Positions 20,907-28,178 of a DNA stretch of 64,000 bases are shown here, piece after piece; the stretch's first letter is position 1, and each line of letters begins with the position of its first letter. Origin of the DNA: Paenibacillus albus (GTDB lineage: Bacteria > Bacillota > Bacilli > Paenibacillales > Paenibacillaceae); contig NZ_CP034437.1 of NCBI RefSeq assembly GCF_003952225.1, positions 1,283,501 to 1,347,500 of the forward strand. Direction: 5' to 3'. The notes below the pieces were generated by a model. That model saw only the letters and a list, made by a program, of their open reading frames with translations, was not told the DNA's origin and did not search any database. A program made the translations under genes and the position numbers.

Positions 20907-20941
20907 GCAGTTCTATCCGTAAGGGTGGAGCTGCTTTTTTT
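20907..20941 (+). terminator. Terminator after the binding-protein gene
   Basis: GCAGTTCTATCC pairs with GGGTGGAGCTGC (several G-U) around a 4-base loop and is followed by seven T. Confidence 0.85.
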
Positions 20942-20958
20942 GCCCTAAAAAGTAGTCG

Positions 20959-20988
20959 TTGACACATTATGGGAAAAGGGAGTAGCAT
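20959..20988 (+). promoter_or_regulatory. Candidate sigma-A promoter of the GH172 gene
   Basis: TTGACA (20959-20964) is perfect; TAGCAT (20983-20988) follows after 18 bases. It sits between the upstream terminator and the GH172 start. Confidence 0.55.
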
Positions 20989-21005
20989 AGGTGCCATGTT
21001 CATGA

Positions 21006-21019
21006 AGTAACCGTTTACA
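21006..21019 (-). promoter_or_regulatory. cre site (CcpA operator)
   Basis: Read on the minus strand, TGTAAACGGTTACT fits the catabolite-responsive element consensus TGNAANCGNWNNCW at every defined position. It lies just downstream of the candidate promoter, about 18 bases past the -10, where bound CcpA would block transcription. Glucose repression of the GH172 gene is predicted. Confidence 0.7.
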
Positions 21020-21048
21020 TACCAATGTGATAGGGAGAGGACATCGAC

Positions 21049-22134
21049 TTGTATAATTTTAACGGCCTTGATATGGGGATTGGAAACTTAGCACGTTTGT
21101 CGAATGCGAAGACGAGATCAATCAGTCCGGAGAATTTTTCAGGGGAGCCTGGCAAGGGTGGCATGGCAACGGAAGGAACCGGCAAGAACTGCGCGCGAGA
21201 TTTAGGCCAGGGCTGGAAAGTATCGCCTTCGGTGGAGATTGAGCCTGGCGCGACATTGACGATGGCTGACATTAAGGGTCCCGGTGCGATCCAGCATATT
21301 TGGCTGACCTGCTTCCCAGGCTCGTGGCGCAATATGATCATTCGCTTCTATTGGGACAATGAGGAGACGCCTTCGGTCGAAGTGCCTGTCGGCGACTTCT
21401 TCTGCAACGGCTGGCAGGAGCGCTGCAATGTGAACTCGTTCCCGATCGCTGTCAATCCGGCAGGCGGAATGAACAGCTATTGGCAGATGCCTTTCCGCGG
21501 CTCGGCCCGCGTTACGATGGAGAATACGTCAAAGACCGACAAAGCGGTGCTGTACTACCAAATCGACTATACGCTTACAGACGTACCAGAGGATATGGCT
21601 TATTTCCACGCACAATGGAGAAGAAGCAATCCGGTTGCTTATAAAGATGTGCATACCTTAATTGACGGCGTGACGGGTAAAGGCCACTACGTCGGAACGT
21701 ACCTGGCATGGCAGGTGAACAACACCGGTTGGTGGGGCGAAGGCGAGATCAAGTTCTTCATGGACGGCGATACGGAATTCCCGACGATCTGCGGTACGGG
21801 GACGGAGGATTACTTCGGAGGCGCGTGGAACTGGGAGCATCCGCAAGGGCAGTACGGCGTGTATTCAACACCGTTCCTCGGCATGCACCAGGTCATCAAG
21901 CCGGATGGCTTGTACCGGAGCCAGCAGCGCTTCGGCATGTACCGCTGGCATGTGCAGGACCCGATTCGTTTCGATTCGGAGCTGCGCGTGACCATTCAAG
22001 ATCTCGGCTGGCGCTCCGGCGGACGCTATCTGCCGCAGCAGAGCGACATCGCATCGACGACGTTCTGGTACCAGGCGGAGCCGCACGCACCGTTCCCGGA
22101 GCTTCCGGGCAATGATGAGCGCGAAGTGATTTAG
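21049..22134 (+). CDS. GH172 (DUF2961) glycoside hydrolase
   Basis: A 361-residue protein of the DUF2961 family, now glycoside hydrolase family 172. Characterised members act on difructose dianhydride I or on alpha-D-arabino/fructofuranosides. Seen here: an N-terminal ARLSNAKTRSISPENF, the IQHIWLT strand, EVPVGDFFCNG, and the GTGTEDYFGGAW block typical of the family and close to the catalytic Glu. There is no signal peptide, so it acts in the cytoplasm on imported oligosaccharides. The start is TTG at 21049 after AGGGAGAGGA. A promoter and a cre site precede it and a terminator follows, so it is a single-gene unit under carbon catabolite control. Confidence 0.88.
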   Translation: MYNFNGLDMGIGNLARLSNAKTRSISPENFSGEPGKGGMATEGTGKNCARDLGQGWKVSPSVEIEPGATLTMADIKGPGAIQHIWLTCFPGSWRNMIIRFYWDNEETPSVEVPVGDFFCNGWQERCNVNSFPIAVNPAGGMNSYWQMPFRGSARVTMENTSKTDKAVLYYQIDYTLTDVPEDMAYFHAQWRRSNPVAYKDVHTLIDGVTGKGHYVGTYLAWQVNNTGWWGEGEIKFFMDGDTEFPTICGTGTEDYFGGAWNWEHPQGQYGVYSTPFLGMHQVIKPDGLYRSQQRFGMYRWHVQDPIRFDSELRVTIQDLGWRSGGRYLPQQSDIASTTFWYQAEPHAPFPELPGNDEREVI

Positions 22135-22151
22135 GACATTAATTGGACAAG

Positions 22152-22184
22152 CAGAGCCGACCCGGTGAGTGGTCGGCTCTGTTT
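22152..22184 (+). terminator. Terminator of the GH172 gene
   Basis: CAGAGCCGACC pairs with GGTCGGCTCTG around an 8-base loop; TTT follows. Confidence 0.8.
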
Positions 22185-22222
22185 CGTTGCGCATTCGGGT
22201 GGCGCGGGCGGGAGAGGTGGGG

Positions 22223-22535
22223 CTGAGAGAGGGGAAAGCCTCTCTCAGAGTGCGAGAGCGGTGGTGTAGGCGGGTAAGCTGGTGTTGAGAGAGGGAAAAG
22301 CCGCTCTCGGGAGCCGGGGAAGGGGTAATCGTGTGTTGAGAGAGGGAAAAGCCTCTCTCGGTATGCGAATGTGGCCGAGTAGGCAGGTAAGGTGGTGTTG
22401 AGAGAGGGAAAAGCCGCTCTCGGCAGCCGGGGAAGGGGTAATCACGTGATGAGAGAGGGAAAAGCCTCTATCGGAGTACAAAAGCGGTGGTGTAGGCGGG
22501 TAAGCCAGTATTGAGAGAGGGAAAAGCCGCTCTCG
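22223..22535. repeat. Array of six hairpin repeats with alternating 62/51-base spacing
   Basis: GAGAGAGG begins at 22225, 22287, 22338, 22400, 22451 and 22513: steps of 62, 51, 62, 51 and 62, hence a 113-bp unit with two hairpins repeated about 2.7 times. Each copy folds as GAGAGAGG, loop GAAAAG, then CCTCTCTC or CCGCTCTC. Two spacer types alternate (one with GGTAAG, one with GGGGTAATC). No credible gene is seen in this roughly 500-base stretch. The repeats are too short and too palindromic for CRISPR, and the spacers are themselves repeated. Function is unknown. Confidence 0.85.
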
Positions 22536-22599
22536 GAGTACGCGAGCGAACATAATGCGTTCTCTCACGCGGGAATTCGAGCACCGCTGCTCGTCATAA

Positions 22600-22636
22600 A
22601 GAAACCAAGCCGACTCCTTGTAGAGTCGGCTTGGCC
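22600..22636 (-). terminator. Terminator of the 52-residue membrane protein gene
   Basis: On the minus strand CCAAGCCGACTC and GAGTCGGCTTGG form a perfect stem, followed by TTTCTTT. It lies just beyond the stop at 22641. Borders are approximate. Confidence 0.75.
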
Positions 22637-22640
22637 AAGT

Positions 22641-22799
22641 TTACCTGCGCAGCCTTTTAACGCCGTTAAAGATGGACCATAAACCGACTGCGAGATAGAG
22701 CACGGTACGAACGGTACTGCTGTGTGGCGGGATGAACACAATCGCGATACAAACCAGCCCCAGAAGAATCATGATATACGCATAAATCTTAATGCCCAC
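22641..22799 (-). CDS. Small two-helix membrane protein, unknown function
   Basis: A 52-residue frame starting with GTG at 22799, nine bases after AGGGAG. The product has two hydrophobic helices (IYAYIMILLGLVCIAIVF and TVLYLAVGLWSIFNGV) joined by a short PPHSS turn, and ends in a basic KRLRR tail, which should face the cytoplasm. The good ribosome binding site, the strong terminator right after the stop and the hydrophobic pattern support a real gene in spite of its size. It is divergent from the M48 protease gene, with 91 bases between the starts. I do not recognise a named family. Confidence 0.75.
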   Translation of the reverse strand: MGIKIYAYIMILLGLVCIAIVFIPPHSSTVRTVLYLAVGLWSIFNGVKRLRR

Positions 22800-22890
22800 T
22801 AAGATACACTCCCTTGCTAAATTACGTTCCTAAGGCGAAACATGCTATGATAAGTCTACCCTAAACTTTGGAAAAGTGGGAGTTGTTTCG

Positions 22891-24216
22891 ATGCCTAGAA
22901 GCCGTCGTTCAAAAGGGTTCGTATGGTTCATATGGTTCGTTGTGTATGCGGCGCTCGTGACTGCCTATGTTTGGTACACGTCGCCGAATAATGTACCTTC
23001 TTCGTATGCCGGGACAGCCGCTGACCCGGCTACGTTCTTCTCGAGCAAGCAGCTCGCCGATAGTGCGCGATTGAATGCGATGCGCAATTGGATCTTCTTC
23101 ATCAGCGCACCTTGGGAGTGGCTTATCTATTTGTTTCTGCTGTTCGGCGGGCTCGCTCGTTATTGGCGCGACGCGCTGGAATCGTGGAGATTGCCGCTTG
23201 TCGTAAGATTTCCGCTCTACGTGCTGCTTGTAGATGCCGCTGCGTTCGTGCTCTACTTGCCGCTGAGGGCACTTAGCTTTGCTTTGTCCAAGTCATATGG
23301 CATCTCAACGCAGCCGTGGCCGGGCTGGATCCGGGATAAGCTCGTTGCTTTCGGCGTCGGTTATGTTACTTTACTTGCGGTTACGGCGGTCGCATTCTGG
23401 ATCATGTCGCGCAGAGGCCGCTGGTGGCTGAAGCTTTGGCTTATTTCGGTGCCTTTTACCGTATTCATGATGTACGTGCAGCCGGTTATTATCGACCCGC
23501 TGTACAATCACTTCACGCGTCTGTCCGACCCGCAGCTGGAACAGAAGATTCTTGCGCTTGCTGCCAAGTCTGACATTCCCGCCAGCCGTGTTTATGAAGT
23601 GGATATGTCCGCCAAAACAAATGCAATAAACGCCTACGTCACCGGCATCGGCTCGTCCTTGCGCATCGTGCTGTGGGATACGACGCTGAAGCAGCTGAAC
23701 GAGCAGGAAATTCTGCTCATCATGGCGCATGAGATGGGGCATTATGCGATGCATCATCTCGAATGGAGCGCTGTCGGCGCGGTAGGCTCGTCGCTGGTCG
23801 TCATTGTTATTGGCGGTTGGATCTATATCTGGTCGATTCGCCGCTTCGGTGATCGCCTCGGCATTCGCGGACGTGCGGATATAACGGCTCTGCCGCTGTT
23901 GTTGCTTATTCTATCGCTGCTATCGTTCGCGTCGCTTCCGGTGAGCAACTATGTGTCTCGCCAAGCGGAGTCGGCGGCAGACGCGTACGCGATGGATCTG
24001 CTCGGCACCGCTGACGGATCAATCTCCATGCAGCAGAAGACGGCGCTCATCACACTGAGCGATTTGAATCCGCCGCTGCTCGTTCGCTGGTTCCGCGATA
24101 CGCATCCGAGCGATATGGAGCGAATTGTCGCTGCGATGAAGTTTGCGAAGGAGCATCCGCATGCAGCAGAGGCTGACGCTGGCGCTGCTCACAAAGGGGC
24201 ATCTTCGAGTGACTAG
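22891..24216 (+). CDS. M48-family membrane metalloprotease
   Basis: A 441-residue Ste24/CAAX-protease-1-like enzyme with about six or seven membrane helices. The zinc site is HEMGH in LLIMAHEMGHYAMHH, with the third ligand Glu in RQAESAADAYAMD. Family members cut membrane or secreted proteins; the bacterial substrate is unknown. The ATG at 22891 follows GGGAG by nine bases; an earlier GTG at 22876 has no such site. The last 56 bases overlap the next gene in another frame, which implies translational coupling. Confidence 0.92.
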   Translation: MPRSRRSKGFVWFIWFVVYAALVTAYVWYTSPNNVPSSYAGTAADPATFFSSKQLADSARLNAMRNWIFFISAPWEWLIYLFLLFGGLARYWRDALESWRLPLVVRFPLYVLLVDAAAFVLYLPLRALSFALSKSYGISTQPWPGWIRDKLVAFGVGYVTLLAVTAVAFWIMSRRGRWWLKLWLISVPFTVFMMYVQPVIIDPLYNHFTRLSDPQLEQKILALAAKSDIPASRVYEVDMSAKTNAINAYVTGIGSSLRIVLWDTTLKQLNEQEILLIMAHEMGHYAMHHLEWSAVGAVGSSLVVIVIGGWIYIWSIRRFGDRLGIRGRADITALPLLLLILSLLSFASLPVSNYVSRQAESAADAYAMDLLGTADGSISMQQKTALITLSDLNPPLLVRWFRDTHPSDMERIVAAMKFAKEHPHAAEADAGAAHKGASSSD

Positions 24217-24991
24217 CGGCGCTGCCAAAGGAGAGGTATCGCTCTATCTGCTCAGCGGAATTGCGACGGCACCGCGGTTTATGGAAGGTTTCCGAAGTGC
24301 CTTGCATGGCGCGCTGAGGCGCGAAGGGTACGAGGTGGCGACATCGGAGCTGATGTTCCCTTACGGCAATTGGTCGCGTCGCATCGTGCCGCAGCTCTGG
24401 GAGATTGGCCGGGATATGCGGCGGAACCCTCGCAAAACGGGGCGCTCAATCGGCGGTAGGCGTGCGATTGCAGCTATTGGCGAGAGTAGGCGAAGCCTTG
24501 GTCTGTCCGCTTCTTCGGGCAAGGGCAGAACGATTCTCGTCGGCCACAGCGGCGGCGGCGTCGCAGCGGTTCATGCTGCGATGCAGTTAATTGAACAAGA
24601 CGGAGAAGCGCCGAGCCCGCTCGTCGTCATGATCGGCTCCCCGCGCTGCCGCATTCCGGAGCAGCTCCGACATTCGGTGTTGTACGTGTATGCGACTCCG
24701 CCGGGAACGTCAACCGGGAGCGGTAGAATCTCGGATGCGATCTGCAAGCTGGGGTCATTCGGCGGTTGGGGCGGGGGCAGCGACGTTGATTTTGCCGGCA
24801 GAGCCTCGAGGCGTTCGTTTCCGGGCTGGAATCATAACAAGTACGGCCCGGGCGGAGCCTGCGGAGTACCCATTATTGGATGGCACCCGGATTATTTTCG
24901 CGAGCAGCCTCCATACGTCAATCGAATGGGACTCTCGAATCAATGGCTGACCCTGCACGCCGTGTGGGAATGGCTGCGCGGCAAAATATAA
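24161..24991 (+). CDS. Alpha/beta-hydrolase-like protein
   Basis: A 276-residue protein with a nucleophile-elbow motif VGHSGGGVAA (Ser near residue 133) characteristic of lipases and esterases. A possible catalytic His occurs late in GWHPDYF or in WLTLHAVW. The N-terminal LYLLSGIATAPRFMEGF is a first beta-strand region. The middle is Gly-rich (FGGWGGGSDVDF) and looks loop-like. ATG at 24161 follows AAGGAG and lies inside the end of the M48 protease gene. Hydrolysis of a lipid, ester or peptide is possible; no substrate can be assigned. Confidence 0.75.
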   Translation: MQQRLTLALLTKGHLRVTSGAAKGEVSLYLLSGIATAPRFMEGFRSALHGALRREGYEVATSELMFPYGNWSRRIVPQLWEIGRDMRRNPRKTGRSIGGRRAIAAIGESRRSLGLSASSGKGRTILVGHSGGGVAAVHAAMQLIEQDGEAPSPLVVMIGSPRCRIPEQLRHSVLYVYATPPGTSTGSGRISDAICKLGSFGGWGGGSDVDFAGRASRRSFPGWNHNKYGPGGACGVPIIGWHPDYFREQPPYVNRMGLSNQWLTLHAVWEWLRGKI

Positions 24992-25076
24992 CTTGCCGCT
25001 GGCTGGTAATTTTGCTATTTTGCATAGTAGTAGATCAAGCTATTATTGGGAAGTCGATTAGGAGGATTTGGGGAAC

Positions 25077-25958
25077 ATGTTGATTGGAGCAGTAGAAGCA
25101 GGTGGAACGAAGTTTGTTTGTGGAATTGGTAGCGAGGACGGCTTCATTCAGGATCGGGTGAGCTTCCCGACGGAGGCACCGGAGAAGACGATTGCTAATG
25201 TTATTAATTATTTTCGTGATAAAAAGGTTGAAGCGATCGGGATCGGCTCGTTCGGACCGATCAACATTGATCCGACAAGCCCGCAATACGGCTATGTGAC
25301 GACGACGCCAAAGCCAGGCTGGGGCAACTACCCAGTTCTGCCAGAGCTGCGCAAAGTGTTCGACGTACCGTTCGGCTGGGATACAGACGTTAACGCGGCG
25401 GCGCTTGGTGAAGCGACTTGGGGCGCGGCGGCAGGACTCGACAGCTGCTTGTATTACACAGTCGGTACCGGTATCGGGGTAGGCGTTTATGCTGAGGGCA
25501 AAATGGTGCATGGTCTCGTTCATCCCGAAGGCGGCCACGTGCTGACGCGTCGTCATCCCGAGGATACGTTCGAAGGCTTCTGCCCGTATCACGGCGATTG
25601 CCTGGAAGGTATGGCGGCTGGACCTGCGATTGAGCGCAGATGGAAAGTGAAAGGCAGCGAGCTTGGCGTTGATCACCCGGCTTGGGAGATGGAAGCCTTC
25701 TACCTCGGACAAGCGGTAGCGAACGCGATTCTGCTATTGTCGCCGAAGAAGATCATTCTGGGCGGCGGCGTCATGCACCAAGAGCAGCTGTTCCCGCTGA
25801 TCCACGCAGAAGTGCGCAACAACTTGAAGGGCTATGTCAGCGCTGAAGCTGTGCTGGACGGCATCAGCAGCTACATCGTACCGCCGGGTCTTGGCGACAA
25901 TGCCGGCTTGTGTGGTTCGCTCGCGCTCGGTCTGCGCGCTCTGCAAGAAGCGAAGTAA
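25077..25958 (+). CDS. ROK-family fructokinase
   Basis: A 293-residue sugar kinase of the ROK family, predicted to phosphorylate fructose (or mannose) with ATP in the cytoplasm. Seen: the phosphate-binding AVEAGGTKFVCG at the N-terminus, DTDVNAAALGEA, the VGTGIGVGV loop, and the ROK zinc motif from HPEGGH to FCPYHGDCLEG. ATG at 25077 follows AGGAGG by 11 bases; a TTG nine bases earlier is too close to the site. A terminator follows. The upstream GH172 gene may release fructose-type sugars, but that link is only an inference. Confidence 0.9.
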   Translation: MLIGAVEAGGTKFVCGIGSEDGFIQDRVSFPTEAPEKTIANVINYFRDKKVEAIGIGSFGPINIDPTSPQYGYVTTTPKPGWGNYPVLPELRKVFDVPFGWDTDVNAAALGEATWGAAAGLDSCLYYTVGTGIGVGVYAEGKMVHGLVHPEGGHVLTRRHPEDTFEGFCPYHGDCLEGMAAGPAIERRWKVKGSELGVDHPAWEMEAFYLGQAVANAILLLSPKKIILGGGVMHQEQLFPLIHAEVRNNLKGYVSAEAVLDGISSYIVPPGLGDNAGLCGSLALGLRALQEAK

Positions 25959-25984
25959 GTTCATTTAGGTAATTAAAAGAAAGA

Positions 25985-26019
25985 AGATGACTTCTGTTAT
26001 TTCACAGGAGTCATCTTTT
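25985..26019. terminator. Bidirectional terminator
   Basis: AGATGACTTCTGT pairs with ACAGGAGTCATCT and is followed by T in the plus direction. On the minus strand T-rich sequence follows as well. It sits between the convergent fructokinase and AraC genes. Confidence 0.85.
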
Positions 26020-26874
26020 TTTATGGGGATTTTGCCGATGCTGCTTCGGACTGACGCCATAATGCGCAGTGAAGTGGCGCGTGAACGGGTGAATGGATGG
26101 ATAGCCAAGCTTGTCGGCAATAGCCGTCACGCTGAGGTCGCTCTCCTGTAGAAGATGCATGGCACGTTTCATCAACAAGCGGTGCTGATAGGCTTTGGGC
26201 GTCATGCCAGTCTCGCGCAAGAATAACTCGTGAAAATAAGTCCGCTTCAAGCCGCACAGCGTCCACCATTGCTCTACCGTCTCGCGCCGCTCCGGGTTCA
26301 TCTCGAGCTGCTCTAACAGCCGTACAATTCGATAATCGCGCGGCTGGCGCGTACGGCAAGCATTATGCCAGCTGAGCATCCACGCGTACAGCAGGCTGTT
26401 GACCGTTTCGCTGCGATAATGAATCAGCTCGTTGTACAGCTTCACGATATGAAGGAAAGCCTCATACAGATGCGGGTAAGGCTGCAGCGAAAATACGCCT
26501 GGCAGAGCATCCAGCTCGTCACATGGCTCTGATGCCGATTGCTCAGGCAGCCGGAACGGGCTTGGTGCATAAATAAATGTGCGATGAAGCGAGATGGGCA
26601 TGCGGTTATCCCACAGGTCGCAGTACAAGTTATGAGAGGCAAGCGGATGCTCGGGCGATATGTGGAAGGCATGTGGTTGACCGGGACGAAGAAAGATGAG
26701 CGTTCGTTTCTCAATGGGGTATCGCGTCCCTTCGATTTCCATTTCGCCGGGTCCATCAGTGAAGAGGTGGAAGGCAAAAACGCTGCACACACGCAGTCCT
26801 TCGTTCGAGCTGCCATCGTATAAGTAAGGCATGGAATCGCCGACGAATGGCGTCAGCTCCGCTAAAGTTCGCAT
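26011..26874 (-). CDS. AraC-family regulator with N-terminal cupin domain
   Basis: A 287-residue transcription factor. The N-terminal half is a sugar-sensing cupin (GEMEIEGTRYPIEKRTLIFLRPGQPHAF). The C-terminal 100 residues have two helix-turn-helix motifs (CGLKRTYFHELFLRETG and LSVTAIADKLGYPSIHPF, then FTRHF). The start at 26874 is chosen because GGAGGAG lies six bases before it; a longer frame to 26961 lacks a site. It is divergent from the dehydratase-fucosidase operon, which it very probably controls. Confidence 0.9.
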   Translation of the reverse strand: MRTLAELTPFVGDSMPYLYDGSSNEGLRVCSVFAFHLFTDGPGEMEIEGTRYPIEKRTLIFLRPGQPHAFHISPEHPLASHNLYCDLWDNRMPISLHRTFIYAPSPFRLPEQSASEPCDELDALPGVFSLQPYPHLYEAFLHIVKLYNELIHYRSETVNSLLYAWMLSWHNACRTRQPRDYRIVRLLEQLEMNPERRETVEQWWTLCGLKRTYFHELFLRETGMTPKAYQHRLLMKRAMHLLQESDLSVTAIADKLGYPSIHPFTRHFTAHYGVSPKQHRQNPHKKR

Positions 26875-27065
26875 ATCGTACTCCTCCATGAATAGGGCAA
26901 TGTTACCGGATGAATCGTCAACTTTTTGGACGGGCAAGCAAATACGAATGATAAGGTCCATGATACGATAAGTTCATCAATAAGAGAAGAACCGCATCGG
27001 AAGCTTTGATAGGGCGAATTACGATTTGCGGATCAATCAACAACACCTGCGGAGGGAACTTAACC

Positions 27066-28163
27066 ATGCTAATTACAAAAGTTGAGACATTCGTGCTTCA
27101 CGTGCCCATTACACCGCCCATTACGGATGCGATTAACGTTGCAACCCACTGGGGGCTGTCCGGCGTTCGCATTTATACGGATGAAGGCATTACAGGCTGG
27201 GGCTATACAGGCACATGCGCGCATGGAGACGACATGATCGTTGATACGATTGAACGCTATTACGCGCCGGAGCTGATCGGGAAAGATCCTTTCATGGTCA
27301 AGGAGCTATGGGATACGATGCGGTTCGGCAAGATGCACTGGATCGGGCGCGCAGGCATTACGCATATGGCGCTGGCGGCTGTTGATATTGCGCTATGGGA
27401 CATTATGGCGAAGGCTTCGAACAAGCCGCTGTGGCAGTACCTCGGCGGTCATAAGAGTAAAGGAATCAAAGCGTACAATACGAACGGCGGCTGGCTCAAC
27501 TGGTCGAAGGATCGGCTGCTTAAGGACGTAACGGATATTGTGGAGCAGGGCTTTACCGGCGTCAAAATCAAAGTCGGCAAGCCCGACCCGCGCGAGGACT
27601 ACGACCGTGTCAAAGCGGTGCGCCAAGCCATCGGCGATGATGTCATCTTCATGATCGACGTGAATCAGCAGTGGAACATCAATACGGCGATGACTTGGGG
27701 CAAGCGGCTGGAAGAGTTCGACTTGTTCTGGCTGGAGGAGCCGCTGAACCCGGACGATATTATGGGGCATAAGAAGCTTGCCGATGAGCTGAACGTGCCG
27801 ATTGCGCTTGGCGAGCATGTCTACACGAAATATGCGTTCCGCGATTACATTCACCAAGGAGCGCTTGAATATTGCCAGGTTGACGTCACCCGTGTAGCAG
27901 GAGTCACGGAATGGCTGCAAGTAGCAGGCCTCGCTGCCGCTTACGATGTGCCGGTCTGCCCGCATGTCGGGGATATGGGACAGATCCATCAGCATCTGGT
28001 GGCGGCGACGCCTGGCGCAATTATGCTGGAGTACATTCCATGGATTCGCCATATCTTCGAGGAGCCGGCTACGGTGCAGAACGGACTATACGTATTACCG
28101 CAAATGCCAGGCGCATCAACGAAGATGATTCCAAAATATTTTGACGAATACAGGGTGCGATAG
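27066..28163 (+). CDS. Enolase-superfamily sugar-acid dehydratase (mandelate racemase/MLE type)
   Basis: A 365-residue member of the mandelate racemase/muconate lactonising enzyme group. Active-site marks are KIKVG (Lys-x-Lys), metal ligands Asp in FMIDVNQQW, Glu in WLEEPL and Glu in LGEHV, and the general-base His in CPHVGDMGQ. Most relatives dehydrate aldonic acids. Its operon partner is a GH95 fucosidase 15 bases downstream, so L-fuconate or L-galactonate is a reasonable substrate guess, though known fuconate dehydratases are longer. The ATG at 27066 follows GGAGGG. It could also be a racemase or epimerase. Confidence 0.88.
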   Translation: MLITKVETFVLHVPITPPITDAINVATHWGLSGVRIYTDEGITGWGYTGTCAHGDDMIVDTIERYYAPELIGKDPFMVKELWDTMRFGKMHWIGRAGITHMALAAVDIALWDIMAKASNKPLWQYLGGHKSKGIKAYNTNGGWLNWSKDRLLKDVTDIVEQGFTGVKIKVGKPDPREDYDRVKAVRQAIGDDVIFMIDVNQQWNINTAMTWGKRLEEFDLFWLEEPLNPDDIMGHKKLADELNVPIALGEHVYTKYAFRDYIHQGALEYCQVDVTRVAGVTEWLQVAGLAAAYDVPVCPHVGDMGQIHQHLVAATPGAIMLEYIPWIRHIFEEPATVQNGLYVLPQMPGASTKMIPKYFDEYRVR

Positions 28164-28178
28164 GAGGAGAGACATTCG

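Noticed and set aside
22223..22535. CRISPR array
   Set aside because: Repeats are short hairpins, spacing alternates 62/51, spacers are repeated, and no cas gene is near.
22245..22568. A 107-codon minus-strand frame over the hairpin array
   Set aside because: Its repeated product (FSLS, FPSLN units) only mirrors the DNA repeat, and no ribosome binding site precedes it.
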